Shown here: positions 56,141 through 64,000 of the stretch, piece after piece
Numbering within the stretch: position 1 is the first letter of the stretch
Layout of the letters: the number at the start of each line of letters is the position of its first letter
Source of the DNA: Phycisphaerales bacterium
GTDB taxonomy: Bacteria > Planctomycetota > Phycisphaerae > Phycisphaerales > UBA1924
Direction of reading: 5' to 3'
Length of the DNA stretch: 64,000 nt
NCBI GenBank assembly: GCA_020849105.1
Contig: JADLGW010000045.1
Coordinates: 24,008-88,007, forward strand
Notes under the pieces: model-generated
Databases searched by the model: none
What the model was told of the DNA's origin: nothing
Seen by the model: only the letters and a program-made list of their open reading frames with translations
Translations under genes and position numbers: made by a program

Positions 56141-58820
56141 GCGGACGGCCCTGCTGGTGGGGGCGGTGATGCTCTCCACGGCGCTCATCGTGACGGTGGC
56201 GTGCGCGATGGCGTCGATCCACGCCGCGCTCACGCGGCACATCGAGGGCACTGTGGGGATCGCGGACCTGCGGATCGTGGAGGCAGGGACGGGGAAGGGC
56301 GTGCCGGCGTCGGTGCTTGACCGGGTGCGGGCGTGGCCGGAGGTCAGCCTGGCGAGCGGGCGGCTGACGGCGCCGCTGGCGGTGACGTTCGCGCGTGCCG
56401 ATGGGCCCGGCTTGCCGTCGGGGCCGCCCATCTCGGCCACGGCGCTCGGCAACGGGCTGGTGGATTCTCCGCTGACGCCGCGGCCCGAGTTGATCGCGGG
56501 GCGGATGCCGGCGGGGCCGGCGGAGATCGTGGTTGACGCCCTGCTGGCGCAGGTGCTCTCGACGCGGGAGGCACCGGATCGCCGGGCGGACGGGTGGCGG
56601 CTTGGCTCGGCCCCGCGAGAGCCGGCGTCCTGGTACACGGACGGGCCGCCGGACCGGGTGCGCCTGGGCAGCCGCGTCGACATCGTGCGGCAGTTGCTGC
56701 CGACCGGCGGGATGCCGCTGACGATCCCGCTGGTGCAGAAACGGGTGACGGTGACGGTGGTCGGCGTCGCGGCGCAGCCGCCGCTGGGGGGGCGGGCGCA
56801 GGCCTACATGACGTTCGGGGGGTTGTCGGAGATCGCGGGGACGCAGGGGCAGTTCACCCAGATCGACGCCGCGGTCCGGGAAGGTGCGGACGCGGAGGCG
56901 GCGGCGGCGGCGCACCGGGCGGAACTGGCGGCGGTCGACCCCGGGCTGCTGCTGCAGACGACGGCGCGGGTGACGAGCGGGGTCGAGGCCAACATGCAGT
57001 CGAGCCAACTGGGGTTCATCCTGGCGACGTTCATGGCCTTTCTGTCGGCGTCGTTCATCGTGCTGACGGGGATGACGACGGGCGTGACGGAGCGGCACCG
57101 GGAACTGGGCATCCTGCGGTGTATCGGTGCGGGCCGGGGGCAACTGGCGGGGGCGCAGGTGGTGTCGGGGGTGCTTGTGGGAGCGGTGGGGGCGGTGCTC
57201 GGGCTGCCGCTGGGGCTGCTGATCGCGTGGGGACTGGCGCGGGCGTTCCGCGACCAGCTCGTGACCGGGCTGACGGTGCCGGCCGGGGCGCTGGTGCTGG
57301 CGGGGGCGGGGGCGATCCTGGCGGGCGCGGCGGGCGCGGCGTGGCCGGCGTGGCGGGCGGGACGGACCTCGCCGCTGGCGGCGACGGCGGTGCGTGCGGC
57401 ACCCGCGCGGGTGCGCGGGGTGGCGTGGGTGACGGCGTGCGGGCTGCTGGGGTTGGCGATCCAGTTCATCATCGTCGGGGCGCCCCGGAGTGGGCAGGTG
57501 GTGTTCTGGGGTTACGCGACGGCGGGGCTGCCGATCATGTTCGCGGGGTACTTTCTGCTGGGTGTGCCGGCGATCCTGCTGCTGACGCGGGTGCTGGCGG
57601 GGCCGCTGTCGCGTGGGCTGGCCCTGCCCCGGGGGTTGCTGGCCGGCACGGTGCGTGCAACGCCGTACCGTCACGGGCTGACGGCGGGCGCGTTGATGGG
57701 CGGCCTTGCGCTGATGGTGGCGATCTGGATCAATGGGGGTGCGGTGCTCCGCGACTGGTTGGGGCGGATCAACTTCCCGGACGCGTTCGTGAGCGGCCCG
57801 GCGCTGCCGGCGTGGGCGCAGCAGAAACTGGACTCGATGACGGACATCGTGGAGCGGACGTGCGCGATCACGCTGCACCAGGTGGAGACCGATGCGTTCG
57901 GGGTGCACGGGTTGCAGCGGTACAAGTCGACGTTCATCGCGTTCGAGCCGCGGCCGTTTTTCGCGATGGTGCAGCCGGAGTGGGTGGAGGGCGATCCGGC
58001 GGTGGCGATCCCGCGCCTGGAGGCGGGCGGGGCGGTGATCGTGGCCAAGGAGTTCCAGATCGCGCAGGGGCTGGGGGTGGGCGACACGTTCACCTGTCAC
58101 CAGGAGGGCGAGCGGTTCGACTTTGAGATCGTGGGGGTCGTGACCAGCCCGGGGCTGGAGATCGTGAGCAAGTTCTTCAACATCGGGGAGGATTACACGG
58201 ACCAGTCGCTGCACGCGGTGTTCGGGACGCGGGACGACCTGCGGCGGCTGTTCCACTCCGACGCGACGCAACTGATCCAGATAGACCTGCGGGACGGTGT
58301 GGACGACGGCGCGGCGGTGGCCCGCATCCGCCGTGAACTGCTGGGGGCGGGGATCCTGGACGCCGGGAGCGGGCGGCATGTCAAGGACATGATCCGATCG
58401 TTCGCGCTCGGGGCGCTGGGGGTGCTGGCGGCGGTGGCGCTGGCGGCGATGCTGGTGGCGTGCTTCGGCGTAGCGGGGCTGATCGTGGCGGGGATCGAGG
58501 CGCGGCGGTTCGAGTTCGGGGTGCTGCGTGCGGTGGGGGCGTCGCGCGGGCTGCTGACGCGCCTGGTGGTGGGGGAGGTGCTGCTGGTGGGGGTGGCGGC
58601 GAGCGTCATGGGCGTGCTGATGGGTATCCAGGGGGCGTGGGCCGGACAGCGGCTGGACCGGCTGCTGATGGGGATCGACGTACACCTGCGGCCCCCAGCG
58701 GGGCTGATCGCGGGATCGTGCGGGCTGCTGATCGCCCTGTGCCTGCTGTCGGCGTTGCCGGCGGTGGTCCGGTTGGCGCGGCTGCGGCCGCGGGACCTGC
58801 TGGGGGCGGTTCGGGGTTAG
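56091..58820 (+). CDS. FtsX-like ABC transporter permease
   Basis: Large permease of 909 aa with two FtsX core domains, each with three or four helices (core 1 about 300-420, core 2 about 770-905), an N-terminal helix, a periplasmic MacB-like domain (about 45-290) and a second periplasmic domain (about 550-760). The single polypeptide would pair with the ATPase upstream as homodimer halves or alone. The start is GTG 56091 with GGGGGG 6 nt upstream, inside the ATPase gene. The stop shares TTAG with the stop of the convergent thiE-like gene. No membrane-fusion protein is adjacent. Confidence 0.92.
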   Translation: MGPSLRLAISSLSGRSRRTALLVGAVMLSTALIVTVACAMASIHAALTRHIEGTVGIADLRIVEAGTGKGVPASVLDRVRAWPEVSLASGRLTAPLAVTFARADGPGLPSGPPISATALGNGLVDSPLTPRPELIAGRMPAGPAEIVVDALLAQVLSTREAPDRRADGWRLGSAPREPASWYTDGPPDRVRLGSRVDIVRQLLPTGGMPLTIPLVQKRVTVTVVGVAAQPPLGGRAQAYMTFGGLSEIAGTQGQFTQIDAAVREGADAEAAAAAHRAELAAVDPGLLLQTTARVTSGVEANMQSSQLGFILATFMAFLSASFIVLTGMTTGVTERHRELGILRCIGAGRGQLAGAQVVSGVLVGAVGAVLGLPLGLLIAWGLARAFRDQLVTGLTVPAGALVLAGAGAILAGAAGAAWPAWRAGRTSPLAATAVRAAPARVRGVAWVTACGLLGLAIQFIIVGAPRSGQVVFWGYATAGLPIMFAGYFLLGVPAILLLTRVLAGPLSRGLALPRGLLAGTVRATPYRHGLTAGALMGGLALMVAIWINGGAVLRDWLGRINFPDAFVSGPALPAWAQQKLDSMTDIVERTCAITLHQVETDAFGVHGLQRYKSTFIAFEPRPFFAMVQPEWVEGDPAVAIPRLEAGGAVIVAKEFQIAQGLGVGDTFTCHQEGERFDFEIVGVVTSPGLEIVSKFFNIGEDYTDQSLHAVFGTRDDLRRLFHSDATQLIQIDLRDGVDDGAAVARIRRELLGAGILDAGSGRHVKDMIRSFALGALGVLAAVALAAMLVACFGVAGLIVAGIEARRFEFGVLRAVGASRGLLTRLVVGEVLLVGVAASVMGVLMGIQGAWAGQRLDRLLMGIDVHLRPPAGLIAGSCGLLIALCLLSALPAVVRLARLRPRDLLGAVRG

Positions 58821-59947
58821 GGAGAAGGCGCCGAAGGACGGCAAGGGCCACCATTGGGGGGCGGGTTGCGACCGCTGTTCTCCCACGCCTTCACGATCGC
58901 TGCACAGGCGGCGCGCGGATCCTCCGCGCCGCACACCGCGCCGGACACCGCGACGCCGCGGCACCCGCCCTGCACCAACTCCCCGGCGTTGATCGCGGTA
59001 ATTCCTCCGATCGCAAGGTGCGGCACCGGCGCCAGCACCGAGTCGGCCAGCACCTCGTGCAGGTACGGGGGCCCCCGCAGTTCCGGCTTGTCCTTGGTGG
59101 TGGTGGCGAACATCGGGCCCAGGCCGAGGTAGTCGGCGCCATCACGCACCGCCGACCGCGCCTCATCGATGCATGATGTCGAGACCCCGACAATGAGCCG
59201 GGCCCCCGCGAGCTCTCGCACGGCGCGGACCGGCAGGTCGGTCTGGCCCAGGTGGACCCCGTCGGCCCCGGCAGCGAGGGCGATGTCCGGGCGGTCGTTG
59301 ATGATGACGGCGGTACCCGATCCACCGTGGCCGACCGTTGCGCCGCGCGCCGCGGCCACGAGCGCGCGGGCACGGGCCAGCAGTTCCCGGTCCTCCAGGT
59401 TCTTCTCTCGCAGTTGCAGGCAGTCGGCACCGCCCTTGATCGCGGCCGCGGCCACGTCCAGCCACGGCCGCGCACACAGTGACTCGGTGATGAGGACGCA
59501 GAGCCTCCACCGCACGACGCGGCCTGAGCCCAGGGCAAGGATGAGCGTCTGTTCCGCGGAGTACAGGCGGTACCGCAGGGCCTCCACGACCGGCGCCGCG
59601 CCGGCGGGCCGTCCACCCAGGGCCTTGGCGCATTCCTCAACCGAGCGCAGGGCCTCCCCCGCGCGGGCGCCCGCGGCCAGCGCGACGGTGCGGAGCCCTG
59701 CGCGGGACGATTCCGCGGGCGCGGTGATGCCGGTGCCGACGTCCCCGGGGGTGTCGCGGTGAGCCGCCAGCAGCGTTCTCCCGAGGCCCGCGTCCTCCAG
59801 TGCCGTGACGAGGCCGTGCCGCAGTTCCTTCAGGTCTTCGGTCAGCGCGGCGTGGCCCGCGGCGAACCTCGCCGCGTCCTCCATGACGCGCAGGGCTTCC
59901 CGGGCGCGGTTGGCGGCGGCGTCCAGGATGCGGAGGGTCGGGTCCAT
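58817..59947 (-). CDS. thiE: ThiD2-ThiE fusion, thiamine-phosphate synthase
   Basis: Two-domain thiamine enzyme, 376 aa. Residues about 1-150 resemble ThiD2, an alternative HMP-phosphate kinase seen fused to ThiE in cyanobacteria (REALRVMEDAARF; DLKELRHGL; RVVEECAK-like ALRSVEECAKALGG). Residues about 165-370 are the ThiE barrel: GGADCLQLREKN, VIINDRPDIALAAGADGVHLGQTDLP, IVGVSTSC, YLGLGPMF, IGGITAINAGEL. ATG 59947 has TATCGT 6 nt upstream; the longer upstream frame antisense to zwf is rejected. No TPP riboswitch fits in the 73-bp gap. Divergent from zwf. Confidence 0.9.
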   Translation of the reverse strand: MDPTLRILDAAANRAREALRVMEDAARFAAGHAALTEDLKELRHGLVTALEDAGLGRTLLAAHRDTPGDVGTGITAPAESSRAGLRTVALAAGARAGEALRSVEECAKALGGRPAGAAPVVEALRYRLYSAEQTLILALGSGRVVRWRLCVLITESLCARPWLDVAAAAIKGGADCLQLREKNLEDRELLARARALVAAARGATVGHGGSGTAVIINDRPDIALAAGADGVHLGQTDLPVRAVRELAGARLIVGVSTSCIDEARSAVRDGADYLGLGPMFATTTKDKPELRGPPYLHEVLADSVLAPVPHLAIGGITAINAGELVQGGCRGVAVSGAVCGAEDPRAACAAIVKAWENSGRNPPPNGGPCRPSAPSP

Positions 59948-59953
59948 GGAACG

Positions 59954-60014
59954 ACGATATGGTCGCGCGGCGCGGGAGTCGCCGGGCGCAGGAGCGGGGG
60001 AGCGGCGATACGCT
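59954..60014. promoter_or_regulatory. divergent TAnnnT boxes of thiE and zwf
   Basis: Minus strand TATCGT (complement of 59954-59959), 6 nt from ATG 59947. Plus strand TACGCT (60009-60014), 6 nt from ATG 60021. Both genes would be leaderless, within a 73-bp gap. Confidence 0.55.
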
Positions 60015-60020
60015 GCGGGT

Positions 60021-61583
60021 ATGAGCGGCACGAACGGCACACACTCTGGCGGCCCCGATCCCTGCGTGATGGTCCTCTTCGGCGCGTCGGGGGACCTGAC
60101 GCACCGGAAACTCATCCCCGCGCTGTTTGAGGCGTCGCGCCGCGGCTGGCTGCCGGAGCGGTTCGCGCTGGTCGGCGTCTCGCGCACGGCGATGACCGAC
60201 GACGAGTTCCGCGAACGTGTGTGGCCGACGGAAAAGGGGAAGAGGATCGACGCCAAGGAGTGGGGCGAGTTCGCGCAGCGGCTGCACTACTTTGCGGGTG
60301 ATGCGGGCGACCCGGCCATGTACGCCGCGCTCGACACGCACCTGGGCGGGATCGGCGTAAAGTCGGGGGTGTCGGCGCCGGGGTGCTCACCCAACATCCT
60401 GTTCTACCTGTCCGTGGCGCCGGAGTTGTACGAGCCGATCATCGGGTGCATCGGCGAGTCGGGGCTGGTGACCGAGGGCCGCCGCTGGTGCTCGATCAAC
60501 CCGGGCGCCGCCCCCTGGCAGCGGATCATCGTCGAGAAGCCGTTCGGGTCGGACCTGGCCTCGGCCGAGTCGCTGAACCGGGCGCTGGGGCGCGTCTTCG
60601 AGGAGGACGCGATCTACCGGATCGACCACTACCTGGGCAAGGAACTGGTGCAGGACATCCTGGTGCTGCGGTTCGCCAACTCGATCTTCGAGCCGGTGTG
60701 GAACCGCGGGCACATCGATCATGTGCAGGTGACGGCGGCGGAAACCCTGGGGGTGGGCACGCGGGCGGGCTTCTACGACCACGCGGGGGCGCTGCGGGAC
60801 ATGGTGCAGTCGCACCTGATGCAGGTGGCGTCGCTGGTGGCGATCGAGCCGCCGAGCGAGTACAACGCCGCGGCGATCATGCGGGAGCGGATCAAGTTGT
60901 TCTCGTCGGCGGTGCCGATCCCGCGGGAGCGTGCGCCGGAGTGGGCGGCGCTGGGGCGGTACGGGGCGGGGCCGGACGGTCCGGCGTATGTGAACGAGAA
61001 GGGCGTGGACCCCGCGCGCGGGACGGAGACGTTCGCGGCCATGCGGGTGGAGTTCCAGAACTGGCGGTGGTCGGGGGTGCCGTTCTATCTTCGCAGCGGC
61101 AAGCGGCTGGCGGCGAAGGTGACGGAGGTGGTGATCCAGTTCAATCGGCCGCCGACGAACATCTTCCGCCGGCTGGGCCCCGGCGCCGAGCCCGAGGACG
61201 GCAACCGGCTCGTCATCCACGTCGCCCCCGGCGAGGGGCTGTCGCTCATGGTCTACGGCAAGGTGCCCGGGCAGGAGATGCGGATCGCGCACACGGAACT
61301 GGAACTGGACTACACGGAGAGGTTCGGCGGCGAAGCGCTGGAGGCGTACGGCCCGCTGCTGGTGGACGCGATGCGCGGCGACCGCACGCTGTACAAGCAC
61401 CGCGACGAGGTCGAGGGGTCCTGGCGGATCTGCCAGCCCCTGCTGGAGTCCCGCCGCCTGCACGGCGCGATCGAGGAGTACGCCCCAGGCTCCTGGGGCC
61501 CGCGCGGCGCGGACGAACTCCTCTCGCGCGACGGGCGGAAGTGGCACAACCCCGGCGGACAACCCGATGGCGCCGGGGCATGA
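60021..61583 (+). CDS. zwf: glucose-6-phosphate 1-dehydrogenase
   Basis: First enzyme of the oxidative pentose phosphate pathway, 520 aa. NADP-binding FGASGDLTHRKLIPAL, phosphate and substrate motif VEKPFGSD, catalytic RIDHYLGKELVQ, and RIAHTELELDY-like C-terminal blocks. The start at 60021 is set by TACGCT 6 nt upstream; the track of open frame before it is antisense to thiE. No gnd, pgl or tal gene is adjacent. Wobble positions are G-biased. Confidence 0.97.
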   Translation: MSGTNGTHSGGPDPCVMVLFGASGDLTHRKLIPALFEASRRGWLPERFALVGVSRTAMTDDEFRERVWPTEKGKRIDAKEWGEFAQRLHYFAGDAGDPAMYAALDTHLGGIGVKSGVSAPGCSPNILFYLSVAPELYEPIIGCIGESGLVTEGRRWCSINPGAAPWQRIIVEKPFGSDLASAESLNRALGRVFEEDAIYRIDHYLGKELVQDILVLRFANSIFEPVWNRGHIDHVQVTAAETLGVGTRAGFYDHAGALRDMVQSHLMQVASLVAIEPPSEYNAAAIMRERIKLFSSAVPIPRERAPEWAALGRYGAGPDGPAYVNEKGVDPARGTETFAAMRVEFQNWRWSGVPFYLRSGKRLAAKVTEVVIQFNRPPTNIFRRLGPGAEPEDGNRLVIHVAPGEGLSLMVYGKVPGQEMRIAHTELELDYTERFGGEALEAYGPLLVDAMRGDRTLYKHRDEVEGSWRICQPLLESRRLHGAIEEYAPGSWGPRGADELLSRDGRKWHNPGGQPDGAGA

Positions 61584-61607
61584 CGGCACCCAACGGGGAG
61601 GCAACGC

Positions 61608-62264
61608 CTAATCCGCAAGGAGGGCGGCGAGGCGCTTCTTGACGACCTGGACCGCGGCCGCCGCGTCTGCGGGGGTGCGGAATCCGAGTTCCGCGGCGAC
61701 TTCAGCCAGGGGCCGCGGCTCCACGCAGGCGACAGTCGGCCGGAGCACGCGCTGGTCGAACGCGCGCCAATGGCCCGCCTTCCCCGCATTCTCAAAGTGC
61801 CGCCGGCATTCCGCGAGGGCCTCGTGCAACCGTCCGAGTTCCCAGCGCCCGGCCAGCGCATCGTCCGGGCGCTCGGCGAGTTCGGGGAGCAGGTCCTCCT
61901 CCCGCTGCACATCGGCCGCCGGGAGCGGTGCCGGCGTGCCGCCCCGCGCGGCGGCGCGCCGACCACAGTCCACGAGATACCGGGAGAGGGCGGCCACGAT
62001 GAGCGAGCGGAGCCGCCCGCGCGAGGGCTCGGCTCGCCCGAAGAGTTCACGCTTCACCGCGACATCCGCGAAGAAGGCCTGCGTGAGTTCGGCCGCCGCG
62101 TCACGCGAGTGCCCCCGCCGCCGCAGGTACGCATAAACCGGCGGCCAGTAGGCCTCGAAGAGTATTTCCCGGGCCGCCGGCCGGGCGCGCGTATCGCCGA
62201 GGGCATCAACGAGCGACCAGCGCGTTGTGCGGAAGCCCGCCCCGGATTGTTCGAGGTGGTCCAT
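61608..62264 (-). CDS. ECF-like RNA polymerase sigma factor
   Basis: Sigma factor-like protein, 218 aa. Region 2 (about 33-110): LFEAYWPPVYAYLRRRGHSRDAAAELTQAFF, then RGRLRSLIVAALSRYL. Region 4 near the C-terminus: PLAEVAAELGFRTPADAAAAV, a helix-turn-helix. The extra middle segment and adjacency to a Ser/Thr kinase fit the planctomycete ECF group linked to kinases. ATG 62264 follows a short leader from a TTGCAA/TATCCT promoter. It converges with zwf (24 bp). It may be controlled by the divergent kinase; that is inferred from context. Confidence 0.78.
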   Translation of the reverse strand: MDHLEQSGAGFRTTRWSLVDALGDTRARPAAREILFEAYWPPVYAYLRRRGHSRDAAAELTQAFFADVAVKRELFGRAEPSRGRLRSLIVAALSRYLVDCGRRAAARGGTPAPLPAADVQREEDLLPELAERPDDALAGRWELGRLHEALAECRRHFENAGKAGHWRAFDQRVLRPTVACVEPRPLAEVAAELGFRTPADAAAAVQVVKKRLAALLAD

Positions 62265-62278
62265 CAGTACCCCGCGGC

Positions 62279-62306
62279 AGGATACCACCCAGCGGAATAC
62301 TTGCAA
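62279..62306 (-). promoter_or_regulatory. sigma-70-like promoter of the sigma factor gene
   Basis: On the minus strand TTGCAA (62301-62306, self-complementary), 16-bp spacer, TATCCT (complement of 62279-62284), about 14 nt before ATG 62264. It suggests transcription by a housekeeping sigma factor. Confidence 0.45.
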
Positions 62307-62381
62307 TATCGCCCTATGCGCGGGATGCTGCCGCGTATCTGGGGTTGATGCCGCGCGCCCGGCGTGCGCGCCGAGCGGGCC

Positions 62382-63884
62382 ATGCCGAGTGATCCAGAAA
62401 ACCACGGTGCTGCGAGCGGCGTCGGCCCCGCGGCCGCGCGCCGGCTGATCGAGGTCTTGGCGGAGCCGAGTTCGGTCGAATCCGCTCATCCCGTCGTCCC
62501 CGGCTATGTCGTGGAGGCCCGACTCGGCGGCGGGGGCGGCGGCGAGGTCTTCCGGGCGCGCCGGGACAGGTCGGACCGGCCCGTGGCCCTGAAGATCATG
62601 GCGCGTTCGCTGGCGGGCGGGGCCGCGGCCCAACGCGCGTGGCGCGAACTCGACGTGCTGGCCGGATTGCACCTGCCCGCCGTCCCGCGCGTTCTGGATT
62701 ACGGGCTGTTCGAGGGCCGCCTGTTCATCGCCACGGAGTTCGTGGACGGGCGCACGCTCGACGAGCACTGCGGGGCGCTGCCGCGCCGGGAGCGGGTGGA
62801 ACTCCTGGCGCGGGTCGCGGACGCGGTCCAGTCGCTGCACGAGCACGGGGTCATCCACCGAGACCTGAAGCCCGCAAACGTGCTGGTGGATGCGCATGGC
62901 GACCCGGTGGTCATCGACATGGGCCTGGCGTCCATCGCCGCCGGTGATCCGGGGCTGTCGATCACCGCGGACGGCGTGCCGCTGGGCAGCCCGGCGTTCA
63001 TGGCGCCGGAGCAGGCCCGTGGCGAGCGTGGGTCGATCTCGGTCCGATCGGACGTGTACGGCCTCGGCGCGACGGCGATGGTCGTGCTCACAGGCCGCTC
63101 GCCGCACGGCCTGACTTGGGAGCGCCGCGCTCCAAATGACGCGCCGCCGCCGGCCGACCCGGAGGCGTCAACGAGTGCAACACCCGCTCCGCGGGCGGCC
63201 GCCGCGGCGGCACCGGACATCTCGCTGGCCGACGTGCTGCGCCGAACGGCGTTTGAGCCACCGGCCGACCCGCGCACGATGGACGCGACACTGCCGAAAC
63301 CGCTTGCCGCCGTGCTCGCCAAAGCCACGGCCTTCGCCGCCACCGAGCGGTACGCCTCCGCCGGCGACTTCGCCGCCGACCTGCGCCGCTGGCTCCGCGG
63401 CGAACCCGTCGAGGCCGTTCCCGCCGGATGGTGGCGGCGCGGGACGCGTTGGGTCGCACGGCATCCGGTACTGACCACGGCTGCGGCGTGCTGCTCCCTC
63501 CTGTTCTCGACGCTTGGCCTGACGTATGTGGCGTTGTGGTTCGTGGCGCTCGAACCCTCAATGATCCGGATTGTCGAGAACGCCCGCGCGGCCGAACTGG
63601 TCTCCCGCGCCGGCAACGTCCTGTACCGGTGGGAGGGCGACGGCGACGGTGCAGTCACCTTCGCGCAACTTGCGGCCCGGCCCGGAGAAAGCGGCGGTGA
63701 GAAGGTCGCCTTACTCATCATCCGCGACTCCACCAAGGGTGAGCACGACCGGCAACTGGTCGCCTATGACGCCAGCAACCCGGAGACCGAGTTGTGGATC
63801 GCCCCGGGCCGCCACCCGGATGAGCCCAACGACCCGAAGTTCGAGGGCATCGACGAAGCCTGGAACCACTACAGGAATCTCTGA
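62382..63884 (+). CDS. transmembrane Ser/Thr protein kinase
   Basis: Eukaryotic-like kinase, 500 aa. Glycine loop GGGGGGEVFRA, lysine strand VALKIMA, catalytic loop HRDLKPANVLVD, metal loop DMGLAS (DMG in place of DFG), and APEQARGE. A Pro/Ala insert precedes the kinase C-lobe end (ALAKATAFAATERYASA-like region). A transmembrane segment lies at about 360-382, and about 115 residues follow it outside the membrane. ATG 62382 or GTG 62364 could start it; neither has a ribosome-binding site. Divergent from the sigma factor gene, so they probably form a signalling pair. Confidence 0.88.
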   Translation: MPSDPENHGAASGVGPAAARRLIEVLAEPSSVESAHPVVPGYVVEARLGGGGGGEVFRARRDRSDRPVALKIMARSLAGGAAAQRAWRELDVLAGLHLPAVPRVLDYGLFEGRLFIATEFVDGRTLDEHCGALPRRERVELLARVADAVQSLHEHGVIHRDLKPANVLVDAHGDPVVIDMGLASIAAGDPGLSITADGVPLGSPAFMAPEQARGERGSISVRSDVYGLGATAMVVLTGRSPHGLTWERRAPNDAPPPADPEASTSATPAPRAAAAAAPDISLADVLRRTAFEPPADPRTMDATLPKPLAAVLAKATAFAATERYASAGDFAADLRRWLRGEPVEAVPAGWWRRGTRWVARHPVLTTAAACCSLLFSTLGLTYVALWFVALEPSMIRIVENARAAELVSRAGNVLYRWEGDGDGAVTFAQLAARPGESGGEKVALLIIRDSTKGEHDRQLVAYDASNPETELWIAPGRHPDEPNDPKFEGIDEAWNHYRNL

Positions 63885-63925
63885 ACAATAGCGCAACCGC
63901 CGTGGGCGAATGATCGTACCGGATG

Positions 63926-63947
63926 CCGGCCCGCGACGCGGGGCCGG
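63926..63947. terminator. hairpin downstream of the kinase gene
   Basis: CCGGCCC (63926-63932), 8-nt loop, GGGCCGG (63941-63947), 41 nt past the kinase stop. No T-run follows. It overlaps the region just upstream of the Shine-Dalgarno sequence of the next ORF. Confidence 0.35.
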
Positions 63948-63961
63948 ACGGAGGCGCGATC

Positions 63962-64000
63962 ATGGGCGTGCGGAAGAACGGGTCGATGGGGTTTGTGGAT
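63962..64000 (+). CDS. start of a further gene, cut by the window end
   Basis: ATG at 63962 with GGAGG 7 nt upstream. Only 13 codons are visible (MGVRKNGSMGFVD) and none is diagnostic. The frame is open to the edge. The function cannot be stated. Confidence 0.45.
   Translation, partial: MGVRKNGSMGFVD

Noticed and set aside
55671..58964. 1097-codon open frame on the minus strand opposite the FtsX permease
   Set aside because: Its product is almost only Arg, Pro, His and Gln, as expected from reading the complement of G-biased codons, while the plus strand gives a clear permease.
59880..60020. Possible TPP riboswitch before the thiE-like gene
   Set aside because: Only 73 bp separate it from zwf, the -10 box is 6 nt from the start codon, and no conserved TPP-aptamer pairing was seen.

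Overview
The window is GC-rich, densely packed bacterial chromosome, most likely from a planctomycete of the class Phycisphaerae. The evidence is two large exported proteins with the LEPR-XLL N-terminal motif, three exported proteins ending in a double GC-type dockerin, two proteins ending in PEP-CTERM-like signals, tandem Tat-exported Gfo/Idh/MocA oxidoreductases, and an ECF-like sigma factor divergent from a Ser/Thr kinase. No rRNA, tRNA, CRISPR array, insertion sequence or prophage is visible. Housekeeping genes (eno, glyA, zwf, a phosphohexomutase, thiE, atpD, phoU) are scattered singly among accessory genes.

Layout. 1-6.1 kb: a 5'-truncated giant LEPR-XLL protein with PPC-type repeats. 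6.2-12.8 kb: a probable carbohydrate-handling group (two paralogous Gfo/Idh/MocA oxidoreductases, a formylglycine-enzyme-fold lipoprotein, an ApbE-type flavinyltransferase, an MFS permease, a TIM-barrel isomerase). 12.9-21.4 kb: a glycosyltransferase, M16 peptidase, HEYGH metalloprotease, PhoU, enolase, SHMT and a PIN-PhoH protein. 21.4-24.4 kb: small membrane proteins and a DNRLRE-dockerin protein. 24.5-29.9 kb: a 1458-aa beta-propeller protein and two coupled cysteine-cluster (YkgJ-like) genes. 29.8-38.6 kb: surface-glycan-type genes (a double GT-A protein, a second GT2, an MsbA-like exporter), a LEPR-XLL cyclophilin and an Eis-like acetyltransferase. 38.7-44 kb: PEP-CTERM protein, lone atpD, HIT, DinB, dockerin beta-propeller. 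44-52 kb: OmpA-like lipoprotein, degenerate kinase, repeat scaffolds (HEAT-like, TPR), a lower-GC dockerin metalloprotease and a signal-less RCC1/PEP-CTERM ORF. 52-64 kb: phosphohexomutase, KAP-like membrane NTPase, ABC ATPase/FtsX permease pair, ThiD2-ThiE fusion, G6PDH, sigma factor and Ser/Thr kinase, and the first codons of one more gene.

Two initiation styles recur. Secreted and operon-internal genes tend to have Shine-Dalgarno sequences. At least sixteen other genes instead carry a TAnnnT -10 box ending only 5-9 nt before the start codon, which implies leaderless transcripts; I used this box to choose several starts. Other notable points are a four-repeat C-terminal module shared by both LEPR-XLL proteins, a palindromic repeat with compensatory base changes that has entered the KAP-like coding sequence, a 33-codon ORF coupled to that gene, and near-identical dockerin pairs encoded by divergent codons.
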